DNA of 64,000 nucleotides, from positions 4,202,818 through 4,266,817 of the forward strand of contig NZ_RDBK01000043.1 in NCBI RefSeq assembly GCF_008042275.1, written 5' to 3'. The position numbers and the translations under genes are program-made. This document shows, one piece after another, positions 45,223-53,652 of this stretch. The DNA comes from Streptomyces sp. OR43 (GTDB lineage Bacteria > Actinomycetota > Actinomycetes > Streptomycetales > Streptomycetaceae). The first letter of the stretch is position 1. Each line of letters opens with the position of its first letter. The notes beneath the pieces were generated by a model, which searched no databases, was not told the DNA's origin, and saw only the letters and a list, made by a program, of their open reading frames with translations.

Positions 45223-46170
45223 TCACAGCCGGCGCCCGTAGTCGACCGGCTCGCTGAGCGCCTCGCCCACCGCGAGCCCCGCCCAGAACTCCTCGCCCAG
45301 CCGGTCGACGTACTCCGCGTGGTCCGCCGTGCCGCGCACCCACTCGTCCAGCCAGTCCTGGAGCCGCCGCGGGTCCTTGCTGATGTGCGACCAGGCCCGG
45401 TAGAAGGCGTTGTCCCGGTCGTAGTACCCCTGGGCGAAGGAGGGATGCGCCCCGCGCGGGCAGCAGACCACCGCGTCGACGGCGTGCGCGGGGACGAGCG
45501 TGCGGTTGGGGTCCGAGCGGATCACCTCGTCGGCCACGATCTCCTCCACGACGACGACCGCCTTGTCCGCCGCGTACACCGCCTCGGCCTGGACGCCCGT
45601 CAGTCCCCATATCTGGGTGTTGCCCCGGCGGTCGGCGCGCTGGGCGTGGATGATCGTCACATCCGGGTTGACGGGCGGTACGACGTAGATCTGCTCGGGC
45701 TCGCCGTCCGGGCCGGGATAGGGCGAAGTGACCTTGCGGATATCGCTGTTGACGGAGGGAAGATCGCTGCCGCCGTAGGAGCGCAGCGGGTGGAACGGCA
45801 GCCGCTGCGCGCCGGCGAGATAGCGGCAGATCATGCCGTAGTGGCTGTACTCCTCGAACGCGAGGGGCGCCGGGTCCGCGCTCTCCACCCGTCGGCGGAG
45901 CTCACCGAGCGATCCCGCCGAGGAGTTGCCGACGAACGAGGAGACCAGCCGCGTCACACAGCCCGCTGCGATCATCTGGTCCACGACGATGTCCGCGGTC
46001 ATCCGTACGACGGTGAGGTCGCGGCGGCCCTGGCGGATGATCTCGTGACCCGCGGCGGTCGGGATGAGATGCGTGAAGCCTTCGAGGCAGACGGTGGCGC
46101 CGTCCTGGACGAAGGCGGCGATCGCCTCCTTCATCGACATCGACTTGTCGGTCCGGTCCGTCAGGGCCAC
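45223..46170 (-). CDS. CoA-transferase subunit A (3-oxoadipate/glutaconate type)
   Basis: A 315-residue subunit that pairs with the product of 44399-45175. Typical parts are MSMKEAIAAFVQDGATVCLEG, VNSDIRKVTSPYP and TIIHAQRADRRGNTQIWG. This subunit completes the heterodimer, and the catalytic Glu is in subunit B. GAGGAG stands just before the GTG at 46170. It is divergent from the LysR gene at 46325, which probably controls it. Confidence 0.9.
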   Translation of the reverse strand: MALTDRTDKSMSMKEAIAAFVQDGATVCLEGFTHLIPTAAGHEIIRQGRRDLTVVRMTADIVVDQMIAAGCVTRLVSSFVGNSSAGSLGELRRRVESADPAPLAFEEYSHYGMICRYLAGAQRLPFHPLRSYGGSDLPSVNSDIRKVTSPYPGPDGEPEQIYVVPPVNPDVTIIHAQRADRRGNTQIWGLTGVQAEAVYAADKAVVVVEEIVADEVIRSDPNRTLVPAHAVDAVVCCPRGAHPSFAQGYYDRDNAFYRAWSHISKDPRRLQDWLDEWVRGTADHAEYVDRLGEEFWAGLAVGEALSEPVDYGRRL

Positions 46171-46226
46171 GGTGCTCCTCTGCGTGTGCGGGCGCGCGCG
46201 TCGCCCCACGGTGCCAGCGCTCATTG

Positions 46227-46245
46227 TTCGGCGTCCAATACCGAA
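46227..46245. promoter_or_regulatory. candidate LysR binding palindrome
   Basis: TTCGG (46227-46231) and CCGAA (46241-46245) form an inverted repeat with nine bases between. It lies in the 154-base space between the CoA-transferase and LysR genes, where LysR regulators usually bind. The classical T-N11-A box is not exact, so the call rests on symmetry and position. Confidence 0.45.
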
Positions 46246-46324
46246 TTAAGCTCGGATCAAGACGAACGAGCTATCAATGGGTGCCAAGCTGCCAAGCTGC
46301 CAAGGTGTCGAGGGAGGTACGGGC

Positions 46325-47227
46325 ATGGAACTGCGCCATCTGTTCGCGTTCGTCGCCGTGGCCGAGGAACTGCACTTCGGCCGGGCAGCCAAGCGGTTGC
46401 AGATGGCCCAGCCGCCACTGAGCCAGCAGATCCGTCAGCTGGAGAAGGAACTGGGCGTCCAGCTCTTCGAGCGCAATACCCGCTCGGTGCGGCTGACCAG
46501 TGCGGGGGAGTCCTTCCTCCAGCCGGTGCGGACCGTGATCGAGGACCTCGACACCGCCGTACGGGCCGCGAAGGCGGCCGGCCGCGGCGAGTACGGGCGG
46601 GTCAGCATCGGCTTCGCGGGAGCCTCCAGCCACGAGACGCTGCCCCGGCTGACCCGGGCGGTGCGCGCGGCCCACCCCGGGATCGAGCTCGTGATGACCG
46701 GCCAGACGTACGCCAACGTCGCGCTCGCCCGGGTCGCGGACGGCTCGCTGGACCTGGGGTTCGTGCGGCTGCCGGTGACGCAGCCGGGTGTGACCTTCCG
46801 GGTGATCGACGAGGAGGAGCTGGTGTGCGCACTGCCCTCCGACCATCCGCTCGCCGCCCGGGACAGCGTTCCGCTGGAGGTGCTGGCCGGGGAGCCGTTC
46901 GTCTCGTTCCCCGCCAACACCGGCTCCACCGTCCGCGACGCCATGGTCGGGGCCTGCGAGGCCGCCGGGTTCAACCCGCGGGTGGTGCAGGAGGCCCCCG
47001 ACTCGTACACGATTTTGGCCCTGGTCGCCGCGGGCGTCGGGGTGACCCTCACCGTCACGTCCGTCCAGCACATCCAGCAGAGCGGTCTCGTCTACCGGCC
47101 TCTCGCCGGACCGCCGATCAGACGGCAGGCGGCTCTGGCCTGGCGGGCCGACAACCCCTCGGCCGCCCTGCGCGCGGTGCTCGCCGTGGCGGAGGACGCG
47201 CTGCCCACCCCTCGCCCGGCCGATTGA
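46325..47227 (+). CDS. LysR family transcriptional regulator
   Basis: A 300-residue regulator. The winged helix is at the N-terminus: MELRHLFAFVAVAEELHFGR, AAKRLQMAQPPLSQQIRQLE, VQLFERNTRSVRLT. The effector domain spans about 90-295. The pattern resembles BenM/CatR-like aromatic-degradation regulators. GAGGGAGG lies before the ATG at 46325. It sits between the CoA-transferase operon (divergent) and the thiolase gene (same strand, 150 bases later) and may control both in response to a pathway intermediate. Confidence 0.93.
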   Translation: MELRHLFAFVAVAEELHFGRAAKRLQMAQPPLSQQIRQLEKELGVQLFERNTRSVRLTSAGESFLQPVRTVIEDLDTAVRAAKAAGRGEYGRVSIGFAGASSHETLPRLTRAVRAAHPGIELVMTGQTYANVALARVADGSLDLGFVRLPVTQPGVTFRVIDEEELVCALPSDHPLAARDSVPLEVLAGEPFVSFPANTGSTVRDAMVGACEAAGFNPRVVQEAPDSYTILALVAAGVGVTLTVTSVQHIQQSGLVYRPLAGPPIRRQAALAWRADNPSAALRAVLAVAEDALPTPRPAD

Positions 47228-47315
47228 GACGCGCAGCGTCTTGAATCAGGGGGAACTGGATATTGGACCGACTCAGTCGCGGGTGCGAGGGTCGTGTCAG
47301 ACCTCTGTCTTCTTC

Positions 47316-47369
47316 TGTCCCGCTCCCGGACTCTGTCCTGCTTCCGGACTCCGTCCCGCTCCCGGAAAG
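47316..47369. repeat. 18-base tandem repeat, three copies
   Basis: Copy 1 is TGTCCCGCTCCCGGACTC (47316-47333), copy 2 TGTCCTGCTTCCGGACTC (47334-47351), and copy 3 CGTCCCGCTCCCGGAAAG (47352-47369). They lie directly before the thiolase start, and the last copy contains the ribosome site GGAAAGG. Confidence 0.85.
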
Positions 47370-47377
47370 GCCCCGCT

Positions 47378-48604
47378 GTGCCCGACCCGAACGATGTCGT
47401 GATCTGCGAACCGCTGCGTACCCCCATCGGCCGCTTCGGCGGGGCGTTCGCCGGGCAGAAGCCCGCCGCCCTCGCCGCCCGCGTCATCGCCGAGGTCGTC
47501 GCCCGCACGGGGATCGATCCCGACCGGGTCGACGAGGTGATCCTCGGACACGCCTACCCGTCCTCGGACGCCCCTGCCATCGGCCGGGTCGCCGCTCTGG
47601 ACGCCGGGCTCCCGCAGACGGTCACCGGCCTCCAGACCGACCGCCGCTGCGGCTCCGGTCTCCAGGCCGTCCTCGACGCGGCGATGCAGATCAGGGCCGG
47701 GTTCAGCGAGGTGGTGATCGCCGGCGGCGTCGACGTGATGAGCGCGGCCCCGTACTACACGCACGACGGCCGCTGGGGCATCAAGGGCCCCGGCCTCCAG
47801 CTCCACGACTCCCTGGCGCGGGGCCGGGTCACCGCGGGCGGCGTCCACCACCCGGTGCCCGGCGGCATGATCGAGACGGCGGAGAACCTCCGCCGTGAGT
47901 ACGGCATCAGCCGCGCCGACCAGGACGCCCTGGCCCTGCGCTCGCAGCAGCGCGCCGGCCGCGCCATGGCCGAGGGCCGGTACGAGGCGGAGACCGTCCC
48001 CGTCACCGTGAAGACCCCCAAGGCCGAAACCGTCGTCACCGCCGACGAACACCCCCGCCCCGACACCACCGCCGAACAGCTCGCCGGGCTCCGCCCCATC
48101 CTGGCCAAGTCCGACCCGGAGGCCACGGTCACCGCGGGCAACGCCAGCGGCCAGAACGACGCGGCGGCGGCCTGCCTGGTGACGAGCGCGGCCACCGCGG
48201 AGCGCCTCGGCCTCACCCCGCTGGTCAGGCTGGTCTCGTTCGCACGCGCGGGCGTGCCCGCCGCCACCATGGGCATCGGCCCCGTCCCGGCCACCCGCAC
48301 CGCGCTCGCCCGCGCCGGACTCACGCTGGCCGACCTCGACCTGATCGAGCTCAACGAGGCCTTCGCCGCCCAGGTGCTGGCCTGCACCCGCGAACTGGGC
48401 CTCGGCGAGAAGGACCACGAGGAGCGGATCAACGTGAACGGCTCCGGGGTCTCGCTCGGCCATCCCGTCGGCGCCACCGGCGCCCGCATCCTCGCCACCC
48501 TCACCAGGGAACTGCACCGCCGCGAGGCCCGCTACGGCCTGGAGACCATGTGCATCGGCGGCGGCCAGGGCCTCGCCGCGGTCTTCGAGCGCCTCGCGGT
48601 CTGA
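47378..48604 (+). CDS. thiolase family protein (acetyl-CoA/3-oxoadipyl-CoA thiolase)
   Basis: A 408-residue thiolase. The nucleophile is C91 in DRRCGSGLQAV, His about 362 is in GHPVGATGARI, and Cys about 392 is in CIGGGQG; the E-A-F motif is ELNEAFAAQV. It cleaves 3-oxoacyl-CoA to acetyl-CoA and a shortened acyl-CoA. Next to the CoA-transferase and 3-hydroxyacyl-CoA dehydrogenase genes it fits 3-oxoadipyl-CoA thiolase (PcaF/PaaJ), but an acetoacetyl-CoA role cannot be excluded. The GTG at 47378 gives the usual thiolase N-terminus. Confidence 0.93.
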   Translation: MPDPNDVVICEPLRTPIGRFGGAFAGQKPAALAARVIAEVVARTGIDPDRVDEVILGHAYPSSDAPAIGRVAALDAGLPQTVTGLQTDRRCGSGLQAVLDAAMQIRAGFSEVVIAGGVDVMSAAPYYTHDGRWGIKGPGLQLHDSLARGRVTAGGVHHPVPGGMIETAENLRREYGISRADQDALALRSQQRAGRAMAEGRYEAETVPVTVKTPKAETVVTADEHPRPDTTAEQLAGLRPILAKSDPEATVTAGNASGQNDAAAACLVTSAATAERLGLTPLVRLVSFARAGVPAATMGIGPVPATRTALARAGLTLADLDLIELNEAFAAQVLACTRELGLGEKDHEERINVNGSGVSLGHPVGATGARILATLTRELHRREARYGLETMCIGGGQGLAAVFERLAV

Positions 48605-48614
48605 GACCTGCCGA

Positions 48615-48643
48615 GCCCGGCGGCGGACCCGTCCGCCCCGGGC
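48615..48643. terminator. hairpin between convergent thiolase and nanT genes
   Basis: GGCGGAC (48622-48628) pairs with GTCCGCC (48631-48637), and GCCCGG (48615-48620) pairs with CCGGGC (48638-48643), with one bulged base. The position between two converging genes suggests a two-way terminator. Confidence 0.65.
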
Positions 48644-48665
48644 CCGGACTCCTCGGGCTTGCGGA

Positions 48666-50132
48666 TCAGCGCTTCGCCGGCACGCGCGCGCCGGCCGCCG
48701 GCGCCGGTGCCACGTCCGCCAGGTGGTCCCGTTCCGCGTCCGGGTCCGTCAGCCGGTTCAGCCGCGCCGGTACGTCGAAGCCCACCAGCAGCACCACGAT
48801 CAACGTGCCCGCGAACGTCAGCACCGCCAGCGCCTGCCCCAGGTCCATCCCGGAGGCGAGATGCGCCCCGAGGACCGGGGCGACCGCCCCGCCGAGGGCG
48901 CCCACGTTGTACGTGAAGCCGAGTGCCGCGCCCCGGCTCGCGGTCGGGAAGTGGCCGCCGATGTAGCGGGGGAGCAGCCCGGAGATGCCGAAGCTCGTCG
49001 CCTGGAGCAGGAAGAGCAGGATGCCGAGCAGCATCAGGTTGTCCCGTACCGCGAAGACCGGATAGACGAAGGCGAGTGAGGCCAGCAGCGTCAGCGCGTA
49101 CGCCTTCTTCGTGCCGATCCAGTCGCCCAGGAAGCCCGCGACCCAGCAGCCGGCCATCGTGCCGAAGCCGGCGAAGTACAGGACGTCGGTGACCTGCTCC
49201 GTGGTGTAGCCCAGCTCGGTCTTCAGATACGTGGGCAGCAGGGCCTGGATGGGCCACGAGTACAGGAACGCGAAGAACAGCGTCACGATCATCGACAGGT
49301 ACAGCACCCAGCCGCGCTTCCCGCCCAGCTGCACCGCGAAGGCGGCGAGCGAGAGTCCGGCGATCACGGAGAGCACCGGCACCATCCCGGCCCCGCCCGG
49401 GGTGAAGACGAGGAACAGCGAGACCGTGGCGAGGACGACCAGGACCGTGTTGGCGGTGGCCCGGGCCCGGGTGAGAAACAGCGGCCGGAACGGATGGGGC
49501 TTCGCGCCCTTGTCCGCGACGGACTCCGTCCACTCCTCGGCTTCCGGCAGCGCGCGCCGCATCCACAGCGCGATGGCGATCGGGATGAGGCCCAGGTAGA
49601 ACATCCAGCGCCAGCCGAGTGAGGGGACCACCCAGTCGTAGACCTGGGCGGCGAGCACCGAGCCGACCGAGAAGCCGGAGATCAGGAAGCCGCTGGCCCG
49701 GTTGCGCAGGGCGGCGGGCCAGCTCTCCATGACGTACGTGGAACTGGCGCTGTACTCACCGGCCATGCCCATGCCGATGGCCAGCCGGGCGGCGAACAGA
49801 CTGGTGTAGTTCCAGGCGAACCCGCAGGCGAAGGTACCCACCGAGTACAGCAGGATGCTGAGCACCATGGAGAGCTTGCGGCCGTAGCGGTCGCCGATGG
49901 CGCCGAGCACGGCGCCGCCCAGCCAGCGGGTGATGAACGCACCGGAGATCAGGCTGGCCGCCTGCACCGTGCTCAGGCCGAACTCGTCACTGATCTCGGT
50001 CAGGACGAGGGTGATCAGCACGAAGTCGAAGCCGTCGAGGACATAGCCGATCCAGGCGGCGAAGAACGACTTCCACTGGGTGCGGCTGACCTGGCGGTAC
50101 CAGGGGAGCGTGGGGGGTGACGAGGTCTGCAC
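48666..50132 (-). CDS. nanT: MFS transporter, sialic acid transporter (NanT) type
   Basis: A 488-residue membrane carrier with about twelve hydrophobic segments. Motifs of the sugar/sialate-type MFS are DGFDFVLITLVLTEISDEFG in helix 1, GAIGDRYGRKLSMV between helices 2 and 3, and RLAIGMGMAGEYSASSTYVMESWPAALRNRASG. This last stretch is close to NanT/ShiA-like proton symporters. The last gene of the nan operon lies downstream of nanE and is separated from it by 64 bases. The substrate is inferred from the operon: N-acetylneuraminate. The GTG at 50132 is preceded by GGAG. Confidence 0.85.
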   Translation of the reverse strand: MQTSSPPTLPWYRQVSRTQWKSFFAAWIGYVLDGFDFVLITLVLTEISDEFGLSTVQAASLISGAFITRWLGGAVLGAIGDRYGRKLSMVLSILLYSVGTFACGFAWNYTSLFAARLAIGMGMAGEYSASSTYVMESWPAALRNRASGFLISGFSVGSVLAAQVYDWVVPSLGWRWMFYLGLIPIAIALWMRRALPEAEEWTESVADKGAKPHPFRPLFLTRARATANTVLVVLATVSLFLVFTPGGAGMVPVLSVIAGLSLAAFAVQLGGKRGWVLYLSMIVTLFFAFLYSWPIQALLPTYLKTELGYTTEQVTDVLYFAGFGTMAGCWVAGFLGDWIGTKKAYALTLLASLAFVYPVFAVRDNLMLLGILLFLLQATSFGISGLLPRYIGGHFPTASRGAALGFTYNVGALGGAVAPVLGAHLASGMDLGQALAVLTFAGTLIVVLLVGFDVPARLNRLTDPDAERDHLADVAPAPAAGARVPAKR

Positions 50133-50196
50133 GGTGACTCCAGGGTGCGGGACGGTGCCCGGTCATTTGAACAGCCGTCCCGCGGGTGGGGACAGG

Positions 50197-50877
50197 TCAG
50201 GGCCGGGTGATGCCTGCCACGAAGCGGGCGGTCAGAGCCGTGGGAGCGGTGATGGCGGTGCCGACGACGACGCTGTGGGCGCCGCGTGCCAGGGCCTCGG
50301 CCGCTTCCTCGGGGGTGTTGATACGGCCTTCGGCGACCACCGGTACGTCGATGGCGGCGGAGAGCGCCGCGACCAGTTCGAGGTCCGGGCCGGTCTGCTT
50401 CGGCGTTCCGGGGACGTAGCCGGACAGGGTGGTGGAGACGAAGTCCGCACCGAGCGAGGCCGCCGTAACGCCCTCGGCGAGGGTCGAGACGTCGGCCATG
50501 ACCAGAGCGCCGGCCGCGTGGACCGCCTCGACGAGCTCGGCGAACGTCGAGCCGTCGGGGCGCGGCCGGTCGGTGGCGTCGGCGGCCACCACGGCCGCGC
50601 CCGCCTCGGCGACGGCCAGGGCGTGCCGGACGGTCGGGGTGATGAAGACGCCGACGTCGCCGTCCTTCCACAGACCGATGACCGGCAGGTCGACGACGGC
50701 GGTGATCGCGGCCACGACCTCCGGATCGTTCGCCCGGATCGCGGAGCCGCCACCGGCGACGGCCGACAGCGCCATCCGCACCAGCGTGGACGTCTCCCGC
50801 ATCGGGTCCCCGGGGGGTGCCTGGCAGGACACGATCAGCTTGCCCCGGAGGGTGGTGGCCAGTTCCTGCGCGGTCAT
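50197..50877 (-). CDS. nanE: N-acetylmannosamine-6-phosphate 2-epimerase
   Basis: A 226-residue TIM-barrel epimerase that turns ManNAc-6-P into GlcNAc-6-P. It shows LRGKLIVSCQAPPGDPM, the catalytic Lys71 in VIGLWKDGDVGVFITPT, VAADATDRPRPDG and the Glu in PVVAEGRINTPEEAAEAL, followed by GAHSVVVGTAITAP. These are strong NanE markers. The ATG overlaps the nanK stop (ATGA). Confidence 0.95.
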   Translation of the reverse strand: MTAQELATTLRGKLIVSCQAPPGDPMRETSTLVRMALSAVAGGGSAIRANDPEVVAAITAVVDLPVIGLWKDGDVGVFITPTVRHALAVAEAGAAVVAADATDRPRPDGSTFAELVEAVHAAGALVMADVSTLAEGVTAASLGADFVSTTLSGYVPGTPKQTGPDLELVAALSAAIDVPVVAEGRINTPEEAAEALARGAHSVVVGTAITAPTALTARFVAGITRP

Positions 50878-51839
50878 CGGAGAGCTCCCGGGTGGTGGAG
50901 GGGAAGGGTGGTGGTGAGGGAGGCCGCGCCGAGCACGGCCGCGTCGTGGCCGAGCAGCGGGGCCTGCGGGACGAGCCTGCGCAGCGGCCCCATCAGCTCC
51001 GCTGCGAACGCGGCGCGCAGGGCGTCCTCGTAGAGCGCGCCGATCCGTGGGACCCCGCCGCCGATCACGACCCGGTCGGGGCCGAACGCGTTGGCGAGCC
51101 CGCCGAGGACATGGCCGGCGGCGGCCGCACCGGTGGTGATGGCGGTGACGGCGTGGGCGTCGCCCCGCGCGGCGCGCGCGGCGACGGTTTCCAGACGGTC
51201 CACGGGGGCGCCGTTCAGCCGTGCGTAGTGGGCGGCGATCCCGGGCCCGGAGGCGATGACCTCCAGATGGCCGGTGGCACCGCAGGTGCAGGGCAGCCCG
51301 GCCGCCTCGGGGCTGGGCAGGTGGCCGACGTGCCCGGCGATGCCGGCCGCGCCGTGCAGCATCCGGCCGTCCACGGCGATGGCGCCGCCGACCCCGGTGC
51401 CGATGGCGGCGAAGAGCAGCGAGCCGTGGCCCTCCGTCTCCGCGTTCAGCGCGGCGAGTTCCGGCCCGGCGGTGGCGCGCACGTCGTTGTCGCAGGCCAC
51501 CGCGTAGCCGGTGCGGTTGGCGAGCCCGACGCCCAGCGGGGTGCCCGCCCAGCCGCGCAGCGAGTCGGTGGCGCTGGTGACCATGCCGGTACGGGGGTCG
51601 ATGACGCCGGCCGCCGCGATGCCGAGCATCGCGGCGCTGTGGCCGGGGTCGACTTCGGCGGCGGCCGCGGCGAGCGCGTCGAGCACCGCCGCGGCGCCTT
51701 CCCGTGCCGGGGTGGGCCTGCTGTGCCGGGCCAGGACCGTGCCGTCCGCCCCGAGGAGCGCGGCGGCGATCTTCGTACCGCCGAGGTCGAGGCCGACGAC
51801 GGGCCCCGCGGCCGGTGCCGGCCGTGCCGAGGCGGTCAT
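50874..51839 (-). CDS. nanK: ROK family N-acetylmannosamine kinase
   Basis: A 321-residue sugar kinase phosphorylating ManNAc. The ATP loop is VVGLDLGGTKIAAALLG, the sugar site is GVGLANRTGYAVACDNDVRA, and the ROK zinc site begins GHVGHLPSPEAA. The zinc motif C-x-C-G-x-x-G-C-x-E reads CTCGATGHLE here, so the third Cys is His. The ATG at 51839 overlaps the nanA stop; the open frame upstream belongs to other frames. The gene order nanA-nanK-nanE follows the pathway. Confidence 0.92.
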   Translation of the reverse strand: MTASARPAPAAGPVVGLDLGGTKIAAALLGADGTVLARHSRPTPAREGAAAVLDALAAAAAEVDPGHSAAMLGIAAAGVIDPRTGMVTSATDSLRGWAGTPLGVGLANRTGYAVACDNDVRATAGPELAALNAETEGHGSLLFAAIGTGVGGAIAVDGRMLHGAAGIAGHVGHLPSPEAAGLPCTCGATGHLEVIASGPGIAAHYARLNGAPVDRLETVAARAARGDAHAVTAITTGAAAAGHVLGGLANAFGPDRVVIGGGVPRIGALYEDALRAAFAAELMGPLRRLVPQAPLLGHDAAVLGAASLTTTLPLHHPGALR

Positions 51840-52795
51840 CGGACCGGCGGCAGACCGGCGTCGCGCAGCCGTCCGGAGACGAGCGCGACGGATTCGGCGG
51901 ACAGCTGGATCTGCGGGAACGCGGTGTCGCCGCACTCGATGATGCCGAGCAGCTGGAGCGCCGACTTGAACGAGCCGAGCGCCGAGGAGCTGCGGCCCAT
52001 GTCCGCCTCGGGGCCGACGTCGACCATGGCGAACAGTTCGATCAGCCGCTCCTGCTCCTTGGCGGCCAGCGTCCAGTCGCCCGCCCGCGCGGCCTCGTAG
52101 AGCCGTACGTAACCGGCCGGGTCCACGTTGCCGATGCCGGGGACGACACCGTCGGCGCCGGCGAGCAGGGCCGCGTCGACGGTCAGTTCGGAGCCGGTGA
52201 GGATGCTGAAGTCCGGGACCGGGCCGTCTCCCCGGCCCTCGCGGCCGCCGAGCTCGACGATGAGACGGCGCAGTCCGCCCTCGTCACCGCTGCTGTCCTT
52301 GAGCCCGGCCAGGGTGCCGTCCTCGGCGAGTTCGCGGACCAGGGCGGCGGACAGCTTGCTGTGCACGGCGACCGGGATGTCGTACGCGAACAGCGGCAGG
52401 TCCACTTCGGCGCGCAGCCGGCGGAAGTGCCCGGCGATCTCCTTGGCGTGGGTGCGGGTGTAGAACGGTGCGGTCGCGACCAGCGCGTCGGCGCCCAGGG
52501 CGGCGGCGGACTTGGCATGCTCGACGACCCGGGCCGTGGTGGTGTCGATGACTCCGGCGAGGACGGGGACGCGGCCGTCGGTCGCGTTGACGACGGTCTC
52601 CAGGACCGTGGCGCGCTGTTCGTCGGTGAGGTAGGCGACCTCGCTGGTGGACCCGAGTGCGAAGAGTCCGTGCACGCCCCCGCCGATGAGGTGCTCGACG
52701 AGGCGGACGAGCGACGTGGTGTCGATCTCCCCGCGGGAGTCGAGCGGAGTGCAGACCGGGGGGACGACGCCGCGCAACGGTGCGGTCAGAGACAT
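51836..52795 (-). CDS. nanA: N-acetylneuraminate lyase (DapA/NanA family)
   Basis: A 319-residue class I aldolase of the dihydrodipicolinate synthase/sialic acid lyase superfamily. The Schiff-base Lys is K166 in LAGLKDSSGD, the Tyr is Y138 in FAYDIPVAV, and the carboxylate-binding motif is GSTSE (48-52), near the G-S-T-G-E of sialate lyases. It should split Neu5Ac to ManNAc and pyruvate. By sequence alone a 2-keto-3-deoxy sugar acid aldolase is possible, but nanE and nanK decide the call. It is the first gene of the operon, with promoter and operator just upstream. Confidence 0.88.
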   Translation of the reverse strand: MSLTAPLRGVVPPVCTPLDSRGEIDTTSLVRLVEHLIGGGVHGLFALGSTSEVAYLTDEQRATVLETVVNATDGRVPVLAGVIDTTTARVVEHAKSAAALGADALVATAPFYTRTHAKEIAGHFRRLRAEVDLPLFAYDIPVAVHSKLSAALVRELAEDGTLAGLKDSSGDEGGLRRLIVELGGREGRGDGPVPDFSILTGSELTVDAALLAGADGVVPGIGNVDPAGYVRLYEAARAGDWTLAAKEQERLIELFAMVDVGPEADMGRSSSALGSFKSALQLLGIIECGDTAFPQIQLSAESVALVSGRLRDAGLPPVR

Positions 52796-52859
52796 GGTGA
52801 GGCTCCAGCTGATGGGGACACCGATCCGCGGCCTGAGTGGCTACCCGGATCGAGACGTG

Positions 52860-52881
52860 AGACGTAAGATGTCCTATGTCT
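52860..52881. promoter_or_regulatory. operator A of the sialic-acid regulon (nanA side)
   Basis: AGACGTAAGATGTCCT (52860-52875) plus ATGTCT forms a 22-base imperfect palindrome with 8 of 11 pairs matching. The 16-base block is matched at 15 of 16 places by the site at 61528. It starts 8 bases after the nanA -10 element on the transcribed side, covering the likely transcription start, so bound repressor would block the promoter. Confidence 0.78.
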
Positions 52882-52888
52882 GACTCAC

Positions 52889-52917
52889 CTTAAACAGATG
52901 CTCCTGGGAACGGTCAA
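52889..52917 (-). promoter_or_regulatory. nanA operon promoter
   Basis: On the minus strand TTGACC (52917-52912), a 17-base spacer and TTTAAG (52894-52889) form a sigma-70-like promoter. It points at nanA, with operator A directly downstream. Confidence 0.65.
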
Positions 52918-52944
52918 GGGGCAACGGCACCTCAGGAGGACGTT

Positions 52945-53640
52945 GTGGCGCGGCCCACCATGGCTCAGGACATCGAGCGCCGGATCAAGGAACTGATCCT
53001 GGAAAGACGGCTCGCGCCGGGCGACGCACTGCCCACGGAGTCCGAACTGATGGACCTCTTCGAGGCCGGCCGGGTGTCGGTGCGCGAGGCCCTCAAGTCG
53101 CTCCAGGCGGTCAACGTCGTGGAGATCCGCCGGGGTTACGGCACCTTCGTCGGCTCGCTCTCCCTGTCACCGTTCGCCGAGGCGCTCGCCTTCCGCGCGG
53201 CCGTCCGCCACCGCCAGGGCGAGCCGGGGCTCGCCGAGCTGATGAAGGTGCGCGAGGCGCTGGAGGCCGGGCTCGTCGGCACCGTCGCGGCCGGCGTCCC
53301 GGACGATGACCTCGACGTCCTGCGCGCCCTGGTCGCGAAGATGGAGGAGGAGGCGGGCGCGGGCCGGGTGGCGCGCTCCACCGACCGGGCGTTCCATCTC
53401 GCGCTCTACGCCTCGCTGGACAACCACCTGCTCAGCGAGGTGCTCGACGCGTTCTGGGCGGCCATGGACCGGGTTCGCGAGGACTTCGACGACGGTCACC
53501 AGGACCCGTCGGTCACCTGCACCCAGCACCGCGAGATCGTCGAGGCGGTCGCCGCGGCGGACGGTCTGCGGGCGGTACGGGCGATGCGTACGCACTTCGA
53601 CGGCATCCGCGACCGCCTGGAACCGGCCCCGGTCCGCTGA
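52945..53640 (+). CDS. FadR/GntR family regulator of the nan operon
   Basis: A 231-residue regulator. The winged helix spans about 8-72 (IKELILERRLAPGDALPTES, GRVSVREALKSLQAVNVVEI, RRGYGTFVGSLS). The C-terminal FCD domain has the usual metal ligands: Asp and His in TDRAFHLAL, His in QHREIVEAV and His in MRTHFDGI. It is divergent from nanA with operator A between them, so it is a likely NanR-type repressor whose ligand would be a sialic acid or ManNAc-6-P. CAGGAGG stands before the GTG start. Confidence 0.92.
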   Translation: MARPTMAQDIERRIKELILERRLAPGDALPTESELMDLFEAGRVSVREALKSLQAVNVVEIRRGYGTFVGSLSLSPFAEALAFRAAVRHRQGEPGLAELMKVREALEAGLVGTVAAGVPDDDLDVLRALVAKMEEEAGAGRVARSTDRAFHLALYASLDNHLLSEVLDAFWAAMDRVREDFDDGHQDPSVTCTQHREIVEAVAAADGLRAVRAMRTHFDGIRDRLEPAPVR

Positions 53641-53652
53641 GCCCCCGGCCGC

